The translations under genes were made by a program, and so were the position numbers. A stretch of 64,000 nt of DNA from Aureimonas endophytica (GTDB lineage Bacteria > Pseudomonadota > Alphaproteobacteria > Rhizobiales > Rhizobiaceae): positions 1 to 64,000 of the forward strand of contig NZ_BMIQ01000002.1 in the NCBI RefSeq assembly GCF_014642635.1. Reading direction: 5' to 3'. The notes under the pieces were generated by a model that ran no database searches, was not told where the DNA came from, and saw only the letters and a list, made by a program, of their open reading frames with translations. Of this stretch, positions 62,510 through 64,000 are shown piece by piece (position 1 is the stretch's first letter; the number at the start of each line of letters is the position of its first letter).

Positions 62510-64000
62510 TCACGCGATCACGAGGTCGCCGACGGCCTTGACGCGGATGCGCGTCGCCGAGCCCGGCAGATAGGCGAGGGGCACCTCCTCGATATCCATG
62601 ATCTTGACGGTGCCGGCGGCGGCGCCCGCCTTCACGGCCTGCTCGCTCGCTTCCCTCTTGGCCCCGTCCAGCACCGCCTCGCGGCTGGTGCCCTCCAGCG
62701 AATAGATGCGGTCGACCTCGCCGCCGACCTGGGCGATCGCCGCGCCGATCGCATTGGCGACGGAGGCGTTTTCCGGCCGGATCACCTTCGAGGCCGAGGG
62801 CAGGTCGCGCGAGACGAGGATCGAGCCGCCGCCGACGAGGACGACGGGCAGCGGATCGGCCGAGGTCTTCATGCGGTCCACCGTCTCGTCCACCATGCGG
62901 TGCATGGTGTCGAGCGCCGCCGCGATGGTCTTCGCCGGCACATGGGCGACGCGCGAGCGGTCGCCGATATCCTCGAGGCCCGCCGCGACGACGATGTCGG
63001 TCGTCGTCAGCGTGTCGCCGCCGAAGACCAGCGCCTTCTTCGTGATCTCGTAGCCGACCGAATCCGGGCCGATCCGCATGCCCTCGTCGCGGACGATCGA
63101 GCCGCCGCCGAGGCCGACGGCGAGGACGTCCGGCATGCGGAAATTGGTGCGCACGCCGCCGATATCGACCGCGACCGCCGATTCGCGCGGGAAGCCGTGC
63201 ATCAGCATGCCGACATCGGAGGTCGTGCCGCCGATATCGACCACCATCGCCTCCTTCTCGCCGGCGAGCATCGCCGCGCCGCGCATGGAATTGGTGGGGC
63301 CCGAGGCGAAGGTCAGCACCGGATAGCGCTCGACATGGTCGGGCGTCATCAGCGTCCCGTCGTTCTGGCTGATGAAGAAGGGCGCCTCGATCGCCATGTC
63401 GGCCAGCGCCTGGCGGAAGGAGGCGACGACATGGCGCGAGAGATTGGCGAGGCAGGCATTCATGATCGTCGCGTTCTCGCGCTCCAGGAAGCCGACGCGG
63501 CCGATCTCGTGGCTGAGCGACAGGGCGAGATCCGGCACCTCGTTCAGGAGGATCTCGGCGGCGCGCTTCTCCATGGTCGGCGTCACCGGCGAGAAGACGG
63601 AGGTGATCGCGGCGGTCTTCAGGCCCTTCGCCTTGATCTCGCCGGCGATCCTCTGGATCTCCGCCTCGTCGAGCGGGGCGATCTCGCGCCCGTCGAACTC
63701 GTGGCCGCCGCGCACCATGTAGCGGTGCCGGCCGAGCGTACCGGCGAGATCGGCCGGCCAGTCGGTCATCGGCGGCAGCGCCTTGGTGGCGGGCAGGCCG
63801 AGCCGGATGGCCGCGACCTCCAGGAGGCGCCGCCGCTCCACCACGGCATTGGTGAAATGCGTGGTGCCGATCATCACCGCCTCGATCTGCGAGGCCTTGA
63901 CCGCGCTGGAGGTGAGGACCTGGCGCAGCGCCGCCACGACGCCGGACGAGACATCCGCCGTGGTCGGCGACTTGCAGGCCGCGACGACGGCGAGGCCGTC
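62510..64000 (-). CDS. hyuA: Hydantoinase/oxoprolinase family protein (HyuA-type), 5' end missing
   Basis: 496 residues are visible; the start lies beyond position 64000. The frame enters the window at CKSPTT, close to the usual N-terminus. ATP-grasp-like actin-fold motifs of the family are present: MIGTTHFTNAVVERR (about residue 45), VVDIGGTTSDVGM (about 260, phosphate loop), AVGLGGGSIVRD (about 295) and VVLVGGGSILVSRDLPS (about 386). It is the ATP-dependent hydantoinase type A subunit group, splitting hydantoin-like or 5-oxoproline rings. No HyuB is visible; the two DUF917 genes follow directly (GTGA overlap). The real substrate is unknown. Confidence 0.9.
   Translation of the reverse strand, partial: DGLAVVAACKSPTTADVSSGVVAALRQVLTSSAVKASQIEAVMIGTTHFTNAVVERRRLLEVAAIRLGLPATKALPPMTDWPADLAGTLGRHRYMVRGGHEFDGREIAPLDEAEIQRIAGEIKAKGLKTAAITSVFSPVTPTMEKRAAEILLNEVPDLALSLSHEIGRVGFLERENATIMNACLANLSRHVVASFRQALADMAIEAPFFISQNDGTLMTPDHVERYPVLTFASGPTNSMRGAAMLAGEKEAMVVDIGGTTSDVGMLMHGFPRESAVAVDIGGVRTNFRMPDVLAVGLGGGSIVRDEGMRIGPDSVGYEITKKALVFGGDTLTTTDIVVAAGLEDIGDRSRVAHVPAKTIAAALDTMHRMVDETVDRMKTSADPLPVVLVGGGSILVSRDLPSASKVIRPENASVANAIGAAIAQVGGEVDRIYSLEGTSREAVLDGAKREASEQAVKAGAAAGTVKIMDIEEVPLAYLPGSATRIRVKAVGDLVIA

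Noticed and set aside
62706-63722. Plus-strand frames opposite the hydantoinase gene
   Set aside because: Short, motif-free antisense frames against a clearly conserved gene.

Overview
The window is high-GC DNA with tightly packed genes and has the character of an alphaproteobacterium of the order Hyphomicrobiales (rhizobia and relatives). This rests on gene content: many sugar ABC importers of rhizobial type, LacI-family regulators, a PrtD/PrtE-type type I secretion pair, and an initiator tRNA with an A29:U41 pair in its anticodon stem. The genus cannot be fixed from the sequence. No insertion sequence, phage gene, integrase, CRISPR array or rRNA was seen.

Layout. 1-4860: the tail of a chemoreceptor, a membrane c-di-GMP enzyme (MHYT-PAS-GGDEF-EAL), a Trm112-like protein, an acyl-CoA synthetase and an initiator tRNA with its terminator. 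5162-14613: a three-gene sugar ABC importer, a periplasmic sensor-like protein paired with a diguanylate cyclase, two sugar or polyol dehydrogenases and a HAD phosphatase. 14614-15493 is largely empty, with one doubtful small ORF. 15494-24392: a ketose-type catabolic locus with LacI regulator, importer, FGGY kinase and class II aldolase, divergent from a ketose 3-epimerase. 24726-26782: nagK-nagA. 26790-34306: a glucose/mannose-type ABC importer with a TIM-barrel isomerase and a Gfo/Idh dehydrogenase, divergent from its LacI regulator, with two palindromic operators between them.

34310-45037 is the most unusual part. A DedA protein is followed by a four-gene operon (read right to left): a 695-residue Gly/Asn/Gln-rich protein, a 697-residue protein with recurring Gln-Asn/Asp-Asp segments, a type I secretion ABC transporter with a long Pro/Ala-rich N-terminus, and its membrane fusion protein. 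Divergent from it, across an AT-richer 646-nt region, are a LuxR-type regulator and a translationally coupled HEPN-like protein. I read this as a dedicated export system for extracellular fibre or matrix proteins.

45062-53962: a GNAT gene broken by an in-frame TGA, a lysophospholipid acyltransferase, a spermidine/putrescine-type ABC importer, a PiT phosphate transporter and a soluble MprF-type aminoacyl-phosphatidylglycerol synthase. 54003-64000: a Gfo/Idh plus isomerase pair, a dipeptidase, a MalT-like regulator broken by an in-frame TAG, and a hydantoinase/oxoprolinase operon with two tandem DUF917 paralogues that runs off the right edge. A roughly 75-nt two-hairpin intergenic repeat occurs twice, near 31.8 kb and 60.25 kb, in opposite orientations.

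Functionally the window is mostly carbohydrate and small-solute scavenging, with c-di-GMP signalling and a probable extracellular-matrix export locus.
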